Positions 1 to 12,673 of a stretch of DNA of 64,000 bases are shown piece by piece. Location of the stretch: contig SRSI01000013.1 of NCBI GenBank assembly GCA_005656395.1, positions 1,736,001 through 1,800,000 of the forward strand, in the 5' to 3' direction. Origin of the DNA: Strongyloides papillosus (Eukaryota > Nematoda > Chromadorea > Rhabditida > Strongyloididae). The position numbers were made by a program, and so were the translations under genes. Below the pieces are notes generated by a model, which had not been told where the DNA came from, made no database searches, and saw only the letters and a list, made by a program, of their open reading frames with translations. Positions within the stretch are counted from its first letter, which is position 1. Each line of letters starts with the position of its first letter.

Positions 1-2771
1 CTTTATACATTATATATTTATGAATGTGATTTGTCCAAATACATATATTGTTTATAAACTTATTATACAATAACTATTAATAATTTATAGCACTTCATTA
101 AAAGTTAGAAAATATAGTGAAGAAGGAGAAAATTAAAGTGATAATAAATATAATTTGATGGTTTTATTCTAAAAAGAGAATGATCGTTTTATGATGACGA
201 TGATGGTGGAGAGAAAATGAAAGTGTAAATAGTAGTAATGAAGAATTTAAAAAAGTAAACATATCTTTTTATGGGTAATTATTTAAATAAAATATGTTTT
301 CTAATATTTCTTGATTAAAATGTTGATGTTATTATTTTAAAATAGATAATTATCTAATAAATATATATATACATATATGTGGAGGAAGAGGAGATTAATA
401 GTATTGAAGGATAATTAGACATAAATATACTTAAATAACTAAAAAATTTTTATATTGTAATAAATATTTTTTCGTAATAAATGAAAATTTATTACGTATG
501 AAAAAAAATGGTATTAAAATAGTAAAACAGGTGTTGGATTCTTTTTACATTTTAAATGTGTATCATAAATTAAGAAATAAAAAGAAAAAACAGTGAAATG
601 TGTGAAAATGTTGGTAATTTTAAGAATGTCAAAAATAAATTTTTTATTATCAAGTTATATATGGGAGATAATTAAATTTATTTTTTCACATAGTTATTGT
701 ATATATTAGTATTAAAAAATATAAATAATTGAAGGGAAAAAGAGAGGAATCATTCATTCAAAATATAAAGATGTGTAATACTCACGTGAATAGTGGGTAT
801 TATATCTAACTACAATAATAATAATATTGTAAATCTTTGCTTTAACCTCAAAAGGTGAACGGTACCTTTTTATGGACCATAGTTTAATGAGAGAATGAAT
901 AATTAAAAATAGGGGATATAAAGTAATATGGAGGATGATTGGTGATAGATCATCCTAGTAGATAGGTTTTTAGAAAAGCCGATGTCATATTATACATTAT
1001 TGAAAGGTAGTATTAGGTAAATGGAAAAAGAGACATTCATTTTTATTGTAATTATAAATTACAATTAAGAAAAGCATAATTTTTGTAATAAATTTCCTTT
1101 TCTAGATGGTTCTTAATTAAATCCTGGGCAAATGTTTTTTTGGATATATATCTCTCATAAAAGTATATAATTAAGTGTTTCAGAAAAGTTTCCACTCCAA
1201 CAAATACTTAAAAATAATCTTTATATTAAAACCATACATTCAGAAGCTAATATTAGTCTTGTAAAAATAATTTAATTGTAGAAATTATGAAATAATAATT
1301 ATTAATATAGTAGATCTATGAAAAACTTTTGAACAATATATAGGAGATGGTTAAATAATAATATCTTATATTAAAAATATATCACTAACAATTACATAAC
1401 AATTTCAAATCAAATAATTAATGCATAATACAATTATTTTTATCAATGTAAAGTATACGTATATATCAAAATCTGGATGTCATATAATTAGGGGAAAGAT
1501 TGTCAAAAAGGAATAATGATACATTAAAAAGATTTCTTCTCTAAAAACTATTATATATTGTATAACTTTATAAGCTATTAAATGACAAAAATATACATAT
1601 ACACAGAAAAATAAAATAAGAAAAATAAATTATAAGAATTTTTATGATATTGTAATAAAAGGGGTTTCGTTCATCTTTCATTTATAGTTTTTTGAAACAT
1701 TTAATTGATTTAATTAATTGGGAGATAAATTTTTCATATTAACATTAATGGAATGGAATGGTAAAAAAAAGTCTAATTGTAAGGGGGAGACAAAAACTAT
1801 TCCTTTCCATTAAATATCTCTATACCTTTTTGTTTTAAAAAGTAAATTTTAAGAGTAGATTTAAGGCATGAAAATTTTATAGTTAATGTTTATAGAATAT
1901 ATAAATGATGCCTTGTAAATATTTTGACGTCTCTGTGTCTCATTACACCATTGGAGGTTACCTTACAATATCTGATCTTAAAAACCTAAAGGTACCAATT
2001 TTGTTAGAGATATTTTAAAGAAAAAATATTTAATCTTTATTAATTATGTGTAAAATACATTAAATGTCTGTCTACCTCTGTGCATGTGGCATATTTTAAT
2101 ATTCTTGTAACAGTAAAAAAATATACATATATTTAAAAAGGTTATAAATTTTAATTTTAAACAATAGCAAGGACATGGTAAATTTTATGTGGAATCATTA
2201 ATCAATCCACTAAATAGTAGGAGAGTTGATCAAATATTGTATGTTTAAAAATAATTTTTTAAAATATATTTAAAAATTTATGACTTTATTTACAAGAATA
2301 AACTAGATTTATTACTTTATATTTTTGTGATTTGGTTTATTTTATTAATAGCGAGGATTTTTAAATCATTTGTTACCATGTCGAGAAAGAGGTAAAGGTA
2401 AATATGATGATATAGGGGAGAAAAAAATTTAAGATTTCCTTTAAATATATACTATTAGAAGAGGTAATTAATAAAAGGTATCTAGAAAATTTTATTTTAT
2501 TATTAGATTAATAAAATAAAAAGAAAATATTTGTAAAATTTTTTTAAAATTAATTAATAGAAGCTTATTTTGTTAAATATATGCGCATAATTTTTGATAC
2601 ATTAAATTTTTAGTGAAAAAAGATTAAAATATAAAATATGTTCGAATTTTTTCATCTTTCACTTAGGAAGAAGCAAGAGGGAGAATAATTAATCAAAAAA
2701 CTACATTTTATATCTACAAAATCAACATTTCTTTGATCATAATCTTTTTGTTTCTTCTAATATATATAATA
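1..2771. other. Non-coding tract at the left edge
   Basis: No open reading frame of convincing length or composition is seen on either strand. The plus strand is purine-rich in places, with many gag/gga runs. A cluster of three short perfect or near-perfect hairpins lies at 778-956 and is listed separately. The tract could be upstream sequence of a gene beyond the left edge, but nothing in the window shows that. Confidence 0.5.
778..956. other. Cluster of three short hairpins
   Basis: Three inverted repeats lie within 180 bp. At 778-785/793-800, ATACTCAC pairs with GTGGGTAT (one G-T pair, 7-nt loop). At 850-856/864-870, AAAAGGT pairs with ACCTTTT (7-nt loop). At 932-939/949-956, AGGATGAT pairs with ATCATCCT (9-nt loop). 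All stems contain G/C pairs, unlike the pure A/T palindromes that are common by chance here. Function is unknown: a structured RNA or a protein-binding region are both possible. Confidence 0.35.
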
Positions 2772-3509
2772 CTATTTTATTTCACTTAACTTACCTCTAC
2801 TTTTTTTGTATAATTTCGTATTTTCAGTTGATTTCTCATTCTTGTTTTGATTTACTATTAAATCTTCATATGGGGAATCAGATAATAATTTACCGCTCTC
2901 GTTAAATATATCCTTTTCAATAGTATTGCAGCTTGATGATGATACCATAACCGATGATTCTTCCTCTTTTAATTGATAATATAGTACTAATATTTTTTCA
3001 GCATAAATATTATAAATTTTGTAATTTTCTTTTTGCAATTCTAATTCCTACATAATATTAAATTAAAAATAACAAAACGTGATAAGGATTAAAAATTATA
3101 AAGTATATTAACTTACATTTTCAAGTCTTAATTTATCAAGACTCTCACAGGAACTTTTATACTCATTAATAATAATATGGGTTTTAGTTATAGAATTATT
3201 TACCTGTAACTCCTTTTTAATATCATAATTAATCTTTCCATCACTTTCATTTCTACAATTCGTGAGGTACTCATACCCATCATCAACTTCTTTCAAGGCT
3301 CTATCAACATAATTAATGTTATTATTTACCTTATCACTATTATATAAAGATGATTCTTCTAATTGTTTTTGTTCCTTAATTTTATCATTTCCCTTTCTCT
3401 CCAATTCTTCCTCTAAACGTTCAATTTCTTTCTCAAAAAATTCAACATATTTAGCATATCCAACATATAAACGTTCTGTTAATGCTATAAAACGTTCTTT
3501 TCTATTCAT
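2772..3509 (-). CDS. Small coiled-coil protein of unknown function, two exons
   Basis: Two minus-strand exons, 3509-3117 and 3047-2772, join in phase 0 across a 69-bp intron (GTAAGT..GTAG) to give 222 residues. The ATG at 3509 follows an in-frame TAA. Residues about 15-45 form a strongly charged Glu/Lys/Arg helix (FFEKEIERLEEELERK) typical of a coiled coil. The rest is hydrophilic and Asn/Glu/Lys-rich, with no signal peptide or membrane segment. I do not recognise the family. An AG|GTAAGT donor lies in the last codons (about 2793) and a GTAG acceptor near 2715, so the true 3' end may use a further short exon ending in TGA. The two-exon join is well supported; the 3' end is less so. Confidence 0.55.
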
Positions 3510-5637
3510 TCCCGATAGTTTGCTACTGATAACAATAGTTTAAAAAAATATATAAAACTTTATACAAAAAATTCTTAAAGTAAAAATGTTTAACATAAAG
3601 TAAATAAATAGATTTCGAAAATCACGATATATGCCTTTTCAGGAACGTAGTAAAGTTATAATTTATTAAATAAGAATATTATATTGCAATAATCACGCAT
3701 CATAAATATAAATAAACGAAAAGAACCATTTGAATTGTTTGATAGAATAAAAAAAGTATACAAAACGATTGGGTATAAAAAATTCATGGGGAAATAATAA
3801 TATTAATGGGACAATAAGCCAGTTTTTGAATATACCTAATTTCCGAATCTTGAATTTTAACAAGTTATATTGAGATAAAGAGAAATATATGATTAAAGAT
3901 TTTCATAGATATAGTAATATATAATAAAAGGTAAATAAATAGTATAAAAGTTAACGAAATTGAAGGAGAAATACGTCAAAATTTTAATTAAAAAAATAAT
4001 GAAGTGAGAAAATTGACAATAATAAAATATAATGATTATTGTTTCGAGGTCCCCTTACGAAAGATTGATTAATAAAAGATTTGGGAATATAAATTAGTCT
4101 AAAAATTACTAGTCAAAATTAAATATTTTTTAAACTACCTACTTTAAATTATAAATGAGGTAAAGAAAAGGTTTATTCAACATCTAGATAAGTTACATTT
4201 AGATTGTTACACCAAATGAAGAGTTGAAATAACATATAAATAAATATTGTATTTAAATACCTTAACAAACAAAAGATTTATATGATAAATACAATAATTG
4301 GATGTCGTTAAATAAAATATAAATTTAATCTTTCTAAAATTAATAGAAAAAATAGCATTTTAACAAAATATATAACTAAAAAAGTAATAAGGAACTATAT
4401 AAGGTAACTTTTTTTTAAATTGATAGTATTTAAATGGGAGGAATAAATCGAGAACTAGTTAAGAAGTTAAAAAAAAAGATAATTTGTCATTTACCATGAA
4501 AATAAGTAAATAATTTTTTTGTCTTCTGGTAAAAACAAATTTTTCAATAAAACAGTTTGATACAAATATGACGTACAAATTTAATCTTAAAATAATATAT
4601 CCAAGCTAGTTATAAATATATTTTTTAATTCATGAAAAATCAAAAAATATGTATTATTGGTACATTTTAATGGTTAAGTAACGTTTATTGTTATATTTTA
4701 TTTTTTATCATTAAAAGGAGATAAAAATAACTCTATAGATAAGTTTTATTTTATTCTTAACTTTGTGAAACTACAAAATTATTAATAGACATTTTAAATT
4801 TGTGAAAATCATGATAACAAGTATTTGATGTCTATAAGTTTATTACTTCACAAGATTTTTGTGATACTTGCTATATTAATAAGATGAGAATGACAAAAAT
4901 TGTATAGAGGATTAAAGAATATTGTTGTATTATGAGGAGACAAATTATTCATAAAAATAAAACAAAAAGAGGATGAAGTACACATTATATCTGGTGTGAT
5001 CATTAAGAAAACCGTGAATTGACATGTATTTTTGTGGGTAAATATGAATGTTTAAACAATAAGCTGATTGAGGTAAGTTGACAAAAACTAGCTTCTAATC
5101 AACTTTTTTATCCCGTCTAAATATTTGAAACATTCATCATCTCTTATCATCAATTAGGATAGTTAGTAAAAAGAGAGGTAAATAATCTGATTATTCTAAT
5201 TGGAAGTGTCAAGGTAATAAAAATTTCTTTTATCATACACTTAATGCTATTTAGTCGATTATTTTTTTCTTTGAAATTTATTATTTTGACAGTGAAAGAA
5301 AGGTAGGAGAACACATAATATGATTTTGGATATTTAAGTTATGACAATTTTTAATAATTTAAAATCAAACTAGTGATTATGTATACATTCTTGAAAATGA
5401 TTTAAAGATTTGAGAAATTATTTAACTTTTAAAAAGTAGGATACAAATTATATGATCACTTGATTTTTAGTCTGAAAAAAAGAAAAACTCGAAATGGAGA
5501 ATAATATGAGGAAATAAACTCAATTTTATATAGTAATAATAATTAATAAATCAGAATAAAAAAGCTGTAGACAAAATATTTATTTTGTGATATCTTTGAA
5601 CTAGACTTAATATTCACAAAGGTATTATTATACTGTT

Positions 5638-5669
<32 letters not shown>

Positions 5670-6580
5670 TCCACTTCTAAAATCGTTGAATATATTATAT
5701 ACCTGTAGATCGTTGTACATATTAATAGGTATTTTCATTATCAGTAAACATATTAAGCATTATACTCATAATAGTGGTAATTAAATTTTCATTCTTCTCA
5801 TACACTCACTCTCACTAATGTTTTTACTCTTATCTTTCACATAATTAAAATTACCAAAAGTATATTGTAGAAGTCTTTGATAGAAGATATTTTCAAATAA
5901 TTGTAAATGATTCCCAAATTTATTGATATTACCAAAATTATTCTTATATACCCATTCACATTCCATTTATGTCACACCATATAAATCTTCGTATCCCCTC
6001 ACAGTTATATATGTAATATTTTTCACATAATATTTATATTTTTTTTGGTTGAGACCTTTCAGATAATTGTTAAATAAAAATTAATGTAATGGTAACAGAT
6101 AAAAGAAAATGTTTTAAAATAAAAACAACTCTTTTTATTAATCTTAAATACATTAATATTTATACTAAGAAAAAATATAATATTTTTGTTTAAAATATAT
6201 AATTATTATAATTAAAACAAAAAATGGATATAAGATGTATGAAGTGATGACTTTTTTATTCTTACTTTTTTAAAAATTTAGATAAAGTGATAGAAATAAA
6301 CTTAAAATAACAGAAAATATGATTCAGGATACTTTACAGTATTAATTTTGATGTTTATAGGTATTAATTTTTATAGAGAAAAAGGTTAAAAATTTAATTA
6401 TTAAAGTATTAATTTGATAAAAAAAATGTTTTTATCAAATATAAAAGAAAGTATTAGAGGAGAGATAAAGTAGATATGAAAGAAAATGTACATATATAAA
6501 AAAGTAAAAAATAAAAAAATTGTTGTTATTTTTTCAAGTACAACATTTTAATTTTATTTTTTACTGAAACGGATAAATAA
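3510..6580. other. Non-coding tract with a TA microsatellite
   Basis: No convincing gene. A 61-codon open frame on the minus strand near 5781-5966 has ordinary AT-driven composition and no splice context, so it was not called. A perfect (TA)13 tract lies at 5638-5664. The tract lies 3' of the Asn-rich gene and 5' of the small coiled-coil gene, so promoter elements of the latter are expected near 3510-3700, but none is recognisable. Confidence 0.5.
5638..5664. repeat. (TA)13 microsatellite
   Basis: A perfect alternating TA run of 27 bases, followed by a short C/T-rich stretch. It is the clearest simple repeat in the first 12 kb. Confidence 0.9.
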
Positions 6581-8183
6581 TTATTTTAATACTTCACTTG
6601 TGTTATGATAAACAACTGAAGATTGTTGATTATGATATTGGTATTTGTTGAGGTAAGGAAATTCTTCTGTAGGTGAATTATGATTATATACGGTGGAGGA
6701 TGATGAAGTATCAGGTGGGATATATGTTGAGGTTGTTCCATTATAGTATGATTTATCTATACTTTGAGGATGTTCATATTTTGGAAGTTGATAATTAAAT
6801 ATATTATTAGGTGGATTATTAGTTGTTGGGGTTGGTAATGATGTTATTGTATTTTGGGAGTTTTCAGGATAGGTATTTGAATAAAAATTATTATTATTAT
6901 TGTTATTATTATTATTTATGTAATTTCCACCTGATAATGTTGATATAGTAGATGTTGGTGTTGGAAATGTATTAGGAAAATTATTTGGATGTCTTGTTTG
7001 GGCATTAAATGTTTGTGCCATCATATTTTGGGGGCTACTGCCGTTATTGGGTGTATATTGATTATTATGAATAATTGAATTATTTAAATTATACATATTT
7101 GCTTGATTATTCATAAAATCTTTAGTTAAGTTATTTGCAACACCATTACCAGAACCACTATATGCGACTTCATTCTCTCTTTTTAAATGGTCATAATTAA
7201 TGTATGATGAATTATTATAATGCTGTATTGGTGTTGAGGATGATGTTCTTTTGTATGGGACGGTAATTTTAGAATCATTATAAAATTTCCCACCAACAAA
7301 ACGTTTTGGGGATGGTTGATAAATTTGAGGATTAATAATATTATTTTGGTCTATTGTATAATTTTGTCCATATTGTGGAGGATTTTGGTATATTGAAAAA
7401 TTTGGTGATGGCGTTGTATTATTTATTATTTGTTTAGATGGCTGATAATTAACTTGATCATGAAGATAATTTGTATTATTTGGAGGTAAATTATTATTAT
7501 AATTATCGGGGAGATATGAAGAAATTTGTATTGTATTATCAATTTGAGTATTTTGTACATTTTCATTGATATCCTCAAAAGGGAAATTGGGATTAAAAGA
7601 AATACGAGATAATGAACCAACATTACTTGAAGTATATTCGTTTTTTATTGTTTCTGGAATGCGATTTTCCTGCCGTATATATGAGCTCTTATAACCGTAA
7701 AATTGTGATGAATCCGGTATTTTTGTGCTCTCCATTTTTTTTGCTTTTTTGGGACCTCGTTTTCTGGGACTTTCAGGAGAAAATACTTCGTTAGGTGAAA
7801 CACTGGTACATTCATTAACTCCACTATTTATTTTTGATTTTCTAACATACTTTCTTTTTAAGGGTTTTTTGCTCTCCTCTGTGGTATTTATTTCTGATGC
7901 TGCAGGCGGAATGATTTGTTCCAGTTGGTGATAAGTATCATTTTCCGCTACTCTCATGTACTGCCTTGGTGGGGTATCTACTTTACGAATTGCCGCTAAC
8001 AGAGTAGGAAATTTTTCACTTCCTTCTATCACTGAAATTAGCAATTAATTTATTTAAAATTAAAGTGTTAATAAGATTTATACCGATTTCTTCATTATTA
8101 TTAGATATTGAGGTAGAAGGCATTGTATCGTTCATACCAGATGTCTGAACGTTATTCAATTCACTTGAATCATCATTCTTCAT
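6581..8183 (-). CDS. Asn-rich protein with basic AT-hook-like clusters, probably nuclear
   Basis: Exon 1 (8183-8084) starts at ATG. A 52-bp intron (GTATAA..TTTCAG) precedes exon 2 (8031-6581), and the phase-1 join gives 516 residues. After an acidic, Ser/Asn-rich N-terminus comes a compact segment at about residues 33-80 (IEGSEKFPTLLAAIRKV, then PPRQYMRVAENDTYHQLEQ). Two basic clusters follow, KPLKRKYVRKSK and SPRKRGPKKAKK, which resemble nuclear localisation signals or degenerate AT-hooks; the core is RGP, not the canonical RGRP. The remaining 350 or so residues are low complexity: Asn, Tyr, Pro, Ser and Thr, with an uninterrupted Asn run near residue 400. This fits a transcriptional regulator with a disordered activation region, but no classical DNA-binding domain is visible. 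Non-coding flanks of 3-4 kb on each side resemble those of developmental regulators. The join is solid; the function is inferred. Confidence 0.65.
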
Positions 8184-11100
8184 CTCAGAAATGTATAGTT
8201 TAATTATATAGTTAAATAAAAAAATTCTAAATTATTTTAGTAGTTAATTTTATGTATACAGACGTTTATGTTAGTAATGGGTTACTTATAATTAAATTAG
8301 TGATAGAAAGTTTAAAAATTACTATATGTAGTCCAATCAGGAGAAAGTTTATGATTTTCATAACTCTCTACCATAATTAAATGCGTAATAAAATAAAATA
8401 CTATTTAATACGGTAAATAAAACGAAAAAAATGAGAAAAAAGAGGAAAAAAAGATAAAGAACCCTTAACATTAAAGCAATCAATCTTCTTTTATCTAATT
8501 AAAATTTATAGTTTTAAAGGAGGGTAATTTATTTCTAAAAAAAATTAATTGCCATTTGCGGTAATATTAACAAAGAATTTGGAACCTTTGATGAAAAGAA
8601 AATAGTTTAAAAACGACTACCCTATTAAAAAAAATGTGTTTTTTAGGCAAGCGCTAAAATACCATTAACTTTAAAATATCTTTTTTCTATAAACAATGAT
8701 ACTTTCCTTCTTGAGAAGCACATTTTATTATTAGGAAGAAACATTACGTAATGGCGTTTTTTTTATAAAAAAAATCCGCTTGTTAAAAAATAATCTCACA
8801 TAAAATAAATTAAAGACAAAAAAGGAAAGTGATTTACAATCTTTAATTTAAAAAAAAAAACATTAAAAAAACATATATATATTTATATATATGATTGTAT
8901 GAATGGTATTAGATAAGAAATAGAATGATAAATGATATGAGACAAAGATACATCAACAATTCAAAAATATTATATTATAATTTTTATTTCTTCAACAATT
9001 AAAGAAATAGGAAGCTCAAATATATTTTTTGCGGCATCAAATAGAGATAGATAACAACCTTATCAATTTATATTGGGGGGACGAACAGTTACTTAAAAAT
9101 AGATTGCATAATCTTTAACAATATTCACTAGACATAAATAATTGATAGAAGTATAGAAGTGGGGCATATAATATACATATATACATGTTATTTTTCTTTA
9201 AACCCAATTTAGCCTAAACAATCTAGATGTAATAATAATAAAAAAAGAAGTTTGTTAATTGATAAAGATATGGTCTAGTCTGATTAAGAATAAATAGTAG
9301 GTGTGGCAGGTTAAAAGATTTATTACATAATTTTACATTAACCAGCATATCCTCTATCCACTAAATTATTTTTACTTTCAAGAAGTTGTCCTCATAGAGA
9401 ACGGGGTGTTAGTATATATTTTTCGTACAAAGACCAATACACAATGTATGCCATATAACATTTTGATAGTTTACCACTAAGACATGTGAAAAAAATTTTT
9501 TTTACGATAAAGAAAAATAAAAATCATAATTTACACATTAGAATATTTTTTCCAATGCAAAAACGTATCTTTTGCAATATATTTGTGTGTAGTATAAAAA
9601 AGTTTATGTTACAAGTTATATAATGATAAAAAAGTTTAGTTTTTTATACACGTAACATAAATCAACGTTAAACTACACAACCCTATGAAACAATATTATT
9701 TAAAAAATGTATCCTTTTACTCATTAAAAATTTGATTTATAAAGTGTTTAGTTTAACTTTAATAGATAAAAAATTAAACAAATGAAGGAGAAATGTGTTG
9801 AAAAATATATGGCCTAGTTTATTCTAGCTTTTTGTTAGAGAAAAATTAATATTTAGATATGATATAAACTTTTGAAACAAAACTAGGGTAAGTCAACCGA
9901 ATGTTAAAGATTTCATGACAACAATAATTAATTACTTTTTTTAAAACGTAAAAAGGTAATATGTATATTTATATTAAAATTATGTTATATTTCTTAGATG
10001 ATAACATACGAGCCTAATTATTAGATAGATAAATTATACATTTATATTTTTTTTCCTTTCTGAATTTTGTTGTGTTGTTTGTATTAGTATATTAATATTA
10101 AAAATAATAAAGTAATCTATTAAATAGTAATTAATCTTTTACAATTACACCTCAAATGTATTATGTAAAAAATATGTATTTTAAATAAAAAATGTAAAAA
10201 AATTTTAAATGTTAAAGTGAAACATATTGTAATAATAATAATAAAAAAATATTACTACCATTTTACAATTTTTAGCTGTTAGTAGTATTATAAATGTAGA
10301 ACATCTAAAATATGCATAGTATAAAGTTTTTAAAAAGCGAACAGTATCATGAAAAAAGAGTGGTATTTAGCAGTATAAAATATCATACATAATATATAGA
10401 TATAAGAATATGTGATTAGACAGAATAGTCTGTCTATTTTATTTTTGGCATTACAAAAGAGAATGGGAGAAATAAATTACTCTATTAAAAAAGAATAAAA
10501 ATAAATGTTCATCTAATGTGTTGTGTATAGACAAAAATTTTGATTTAACAAGATAGGTGCAAATTATAAACAGATAATCTTACAATGTCTCATTGATCTT
10601 CCTCCTTCCTATATATCATTCTTTTATTTTAGTTTAAACTCATTTTTCAAAACAATATTATAATAAACAAATAGGAAAAAGAATATAGAGACTGTCGGTT
10701 ATCTCCTTTTGATAATAATACATATAAAAATTTTAAAATATTGTTTATATAATAAGTGTTATGTTATATAATATATAAAATATATATTAATTTATAGAAC
10801 TTTTGTGAAAAGGACAAAAAAGTATTGTTAAAAAATTATTATCAATTATCATTCACACATATACGGGACAATGGTGGGCAAAAAAAAAGATTATTAATAA
10901 GACTTGTTATCTAATTTTTATAACAATAATATATCTTTCTTTTTATCATTATTAATGTATATATCCAACAAATATATAATTTTTTATTGAATATATATCT
11001 CAATACAAGAGAGCTTGCAAATGATATATTGTATCGCTTATTAATGTTTTTGATATCTGAAGTATTAATTAAAAAAAAGAGTACTAATTTAATATTAGGT

Positions 11101-11840
11101 AATATATCTTTTTTAATTGATAAAAAAAAATAGTATTTTACCATGTTATAATTTTTTATCAATTTTGGTAGCAATATGCTATCTAATGTTGTTGTAAAGA
11201 TGGATAATTTTGTTAATTAGATGTTTGTACAATATTCAATGTAATTAAAATTATGATAATCATACTCATTAGATGTGGTGATACATTTTATAAACATTTA
11301 TATAACTTTTCATTCTTGAAATTTTCTTTTTAAGCAAATTTTTTTTATTGGTATCATCCCGTGTCGGTGTTAACAAAATAGTTTAACAAAATTTTTAATA
11401 TGTTTGTTACTTGATTTTAGTACTAAATATGATAAGATTTTATAACAATATATATTTTATCATTTCTAATGGCTCATCTTTGAATGAAAAAATAATTCTA
11501 TGAAGGCAGTTACTTTTAAAGATAACTTTAATAATAATAATATATAAAGTCATGTTTTTTCAATGTATATAACATGGTTAAAGCGTTTTTCTTCTCCACA
11601 TACATTACAGCATATTTCAATAAATATTTACCTTTAATTCTATATAGTTAGAGTTATTATATGAAATGTAATAATTAATATTTGAAAAATAATATATAAT
11701 TTCATTAGGTAAAATTCATTTGTATTTTAAAAAAGTTTTTAAATAATTGTTGAATAATTAATAATTTTATTTTACATACATATAATTAGCAGGATAGAAT
11801 GTTATAAAGTTTCATTTCGTCTACAGGTACCTCTTTTCAC
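8184..11840. other. Large non-coding tract upstream of the Asn-rich gene
   Basis: Only AT-rich frames without splice context or protein-like composition are seen, such as an 87-codon frame at 10911-11174 on the minus strand rich in Ile, Lys, Tyr and Asn. The tract should hold the promoter of the minus-strand Asn-rich gene, but no motif can be named. Two minus-strand T-runs and several TATATA stretches are present and are expected from composition. Confidence 0.45.
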
Positions 11841-12509
11841 ATGGCCATTTGCAGGTAACAAATGCTCCTATTTTTTTATTTATATGAATATGTAGCCTTA
11901 ATTGATGTATTGACAACAATATAACAATTAACATCTGAAAGGCATCTTTTTGTCTTGTTAGTTATTTTTACAAAGAGGATGATTATTAGTTAATATATGT
12001 GTACTTTGAAGGTCTTCTTTTCCTTGTATACGTCCATTAAATAATTTTTAAATTCTAATTTTTATTTTTCTTTCTTGTTATAATATACTTGTCTTATTTT
12101 TTTAAAATATTCTTTTAGATTTATTTGCTTCAGCAAAAGTTCAGGAAGTGTTTTTGGAGTGAGAAAAAAATTTAACAGGAAAAAAATGAATGGAAGGTTT
12201 CAAGAAACTAGAGGCAATCGTCTTACAGTTAGTATACCCACTAGTGTTATTGAGATGGGACTTTATATCGGGGCTATTCACCCTGAAGATCTCACAATTG
12301 GGGGGCATGATACAAATATAACAATAATCTCAACGACAAGACCGAATTTTTTTAACGGTAGAAGAGTGTACGCACGTGAAGATGTCTTCCATGAATTCAT
12401 GAGAAGAGTACATATTTATATGAATAGAGATCCCAAACAAAAGCGCAATGTTTTAGGAAATATTACTTCGTTTACCATTAATGCTGAAAATAAATATAGA
12501 ACAGCTTAA
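11841..12509 (+). CDS. Small orphan protein, probably two exons
   Basis: The body is an open frame ending at 12509. The nearest in-frame ATG is at 12186, giving 107 residues. A better model may be a short first exon at 11841-11854 (ATGGCCATTTGCAG, donor GTAACA, preceded by a CTACAG acceptor-like site). It would be spliced over 264 bp to 12119 after TTTTAG, which is in frame and gives 134 residues. The protein has a basic N-terminus (KKFNRKKMNGRFQ) and a mixed body with motifs RLTVSIPTSVIEMG, HPEDLTIGG, NGRRVYAREDVFHEFMRRVH and DPKQKRNVLGNITSF. There are no transmembrane segments. Codon use and residue mix are protein-like, unlike the flanks. I do not recognise the family. It converges on the double decarboxylase gene, with only 164 bp between the stop codons. 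Confidence 0.6.
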
Positions 12510-12673
12510 TTAAAATAATAATTTCTTTTCCCATCAATTACTACAAAGCAATGTGAACACACAATAATAGTATTAGTTTGTTTTTGTTTATTTTCTAAAA
12601 TAGGAATTAATTTAAAAGAGTTGATAGAAAAAAGGTGTTACGATAATAGTAATTTGAAATAAAAATAAAATAT

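Noticed and set aside
5781..5966. 61-codon minus-strand frame starting MECEWVYKNN
   Set aside because: Short, AT-driven residue mix, no splice sites joining it to anything, surrounded by non-coding DNA.
10911..11174. 87-codon minus-strand frame
   Set aside because: Lys/Ile/Asn/Tyr/Phe composition expected of random AT-rich DNA; no motif or splice context.
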